Assembly (NCBI GenBank): GCA_900755995.1 | Contig: CAAEIM010000005.1 | Span: 1-6,726 of the forward strand | DNA from: Clostridia bacterium | Lineage (GTDB): Bacteria > Bacillota > Clostridia > Oscillospirales > Acutalibacteraceae | DNA: 6,726 nucleotides | Direction: 5' to 3' | Part shown: in pieces, positions 6,259 to 6,726 of the stretch | How the letters are laid out: the number at the start of each line of letters is the position of its first letter | How positions within the stretch are numbered: position 1 is the stretch's first letter | Program-made: the position numbers and the translations under genes | The notes under the pieces: model-generated | What the model was told of the DNA's origin: nothing | The model's input: only the letters and a program-made list of their open reading frames with translations | Databases searched by the model: none

Positions 6259-6597
6259 TTAAAGCTTACCTTTTCTGCTGTCAACTATCTCTTTAAAGCG
6301 TAGAGCTTTTTCAATGCTGCCGTCAACCTTTAGCTTTTGCAGGGTAAAAGCGAGAATCGGGTCAAGCTCGCCGTCGGAAATTTTTCTGAGAGTATTGGCA
6401 CTGCAAGTAAACGCAGCGTCACGGTCATAATATTCATAAGGTTCAATTTTTAGCTCTCCGTCTTTAACCTCAACATAAAATGCGCCCTCACCCTCCCCTG
6501 TTATGTTGAACTGAAATGCAAGATGCTCATTAATATCGCTTACATCGGCGTTCATAAACTTTGTTTTGATTTCTGAAAAAAATTCTGCGTAAGTCAT
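6259..6597 (-). CDS. SCP2-type lipid-binding domain protein
   Basis: This 112-aa protein is one stand-alone SCP2 (sterol carrier protein 2) domain, a fold with a hydrophobic tunnel that binds fatty acyl chains or other lipids; bacterial members rarely have a known ligand. Matches to the family are the GEGAFYVEVKDGELKIE strand pair (36-52), DAAFTCSANTLRKISDGELDP (60-80) and the AFTLQKLKVDGSIEKALRF end (83-101), the usual G-K/L-xV-xG-x-xxAL signature. No signal peptide is present, so it should be cytoplasmic. Start: AGGAGG (6606-6611) eight bases before the ATG. It is the first gene after the operator-promoter region and so probably opens the operon. Handling of an acyl substrate or product of the ligase/carrier/condensation set is inferred from position alone. 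Confidence 0.85.
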   Translation of the reverse strand: MTYAEFFSEIKTKFMNADVSDINEHLAFQFNITGEGEGAFYVEVKDGELKIEPYEYYDRDAAFTCSANTLRKISDGELDPILAFTLQKLKVDGSIEKALRFKEIVDSRKGKL

Positions 6598-6615
6598 TAT
6601 ATTTTCCTCCTGTTT

Positions 6616-6630
6616 TCGACTGATGGTCGA
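6616..6630 (-). promoter_or_regulatory. Operator-like dyad, promoter-distal copy
   Basis: The 15-bp element TCGACCATCAGTCGA (minus strand) has perfect TCGAC/GTCGA outer arms and a non-symmetric centre. It lies about 8-22 bases past the predicted transcription start and just before the SCP2 ribosome-binding site, where a bound repressor would block elongation or start. It matches the reverse complement of the second copy at 12 of 15 positions. Confidence 0.65.
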
Positions 6631-6644
6631 TATTATTTATATAT

Positions 6645-6673
6645 AAAATAACATCTTTTCGACCGTTAGTCAA
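6645..6673 (-). promoter_or_regulatory. Promoter of the SCP2-to-ligase operon
   Basis: The minus strand carries TTGACT (6668-6673), a 17-bp spacer and TATTTT (6645-6650), followed by AT-rich DNA; transcription should begin near 6637-6639. The -35 box lies inside the operator-like dyad at 6659-6673. The -10 is imperfect, and a slightly shifted box in the same AT-rich run is possible. The remaining 53 bases to the right edge are AT-rich and show nothing else I can name. Confidence 0.7.
6659..6673 (-). promoter_or_regulatory. Operator-like dyad over the -35 box
   Basis: The 15-bp element TTGACTAACGGTCGA (minus strand) contains GAC/GTC arms and includes the -35 hexamer. The two dyads are centred 43 bp apart, about four helical turns, so proteins bound at both would sit on nearly the same face of the DNA. 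Dyads of this kind with GAC...GTC arms are common targets of TetR-family repressors; no regulator gene lies in the window. Confidence 0.65.
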
Positions 6674-6726
6674 TATTTTTTAAAACTATTTATATAAATT
6701 TTTATTGTTGAATTTTAAATGTGATC

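Overview
The window looks like a piece of a low-GC, Gram-positive Clostridia chromosome, probably a Ruminococcaceae/Oscillospirales-type gut anaerobe. The evidence is AT-rich intergenic DNA, strong GGAGG ribosome-binding sites, near-consensus sigma-A promoters and the form of the tmRNA. The taxon is inferred, not proven. All supported genes lie on the minus strand, so the window is best read from right to left.

Right part (about 6726 to 2062): a compact five-gene operon. It starts at a promoter (6645-6673) flanked by two copies of a 15-bp imperfect dyad (6659-6673 and 6616-6630), one over the -35 box and one just past the predicted start of transcription, which suggests control by a TetR-like repressor. 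In order, the genes encode an SCP2-type lipid-binding protein, a membrane-anchored alpha/beta hydrolase, a stand-alone NRPS-type condensation-domain protein, a stand-alone acyl carrier protein and an AMP-forming acyl ligase (ANL superfamily). Gaps are 12-23 bp, except for an ATGA overlap between hydrolase and condensation protein. The operon ends at a 16-bp perfect hairpin (2062-2101). Together the genes look like a split ligase / carrier / condensation assembly line: the ligase would activate a carboxylic acid and load it on the carrier, the condensation protein would join it to an amine or alcohol, and the SCP2 protein and hydrolase could bind, release or trim a lipid-like substrate or product. 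The product is unknown; this is the most interesting part of the window.

Middle (2002 to 646): a ClC-family chloride channel/transporter gene with its own extended -10 promoter. Its better start is the internal ATG at 1941, not the first ATG of the open frame at 1959.

Left part (614 to 1): the ssrA tmRNA gene (195-541) with a perfect TTGACA-17-TATAAT promoter and one or two downstream hairpins. The tag reading frame ends in ...VRLAA. The first ~110 bases hold no gene I can support; they may be part of a dispersed repeat or the end of something outside the window.

No transposase, CRISPR array, rRNA or ordinary tRNA was seen, and no stretch above 300 bases lacks a gene or RNA.
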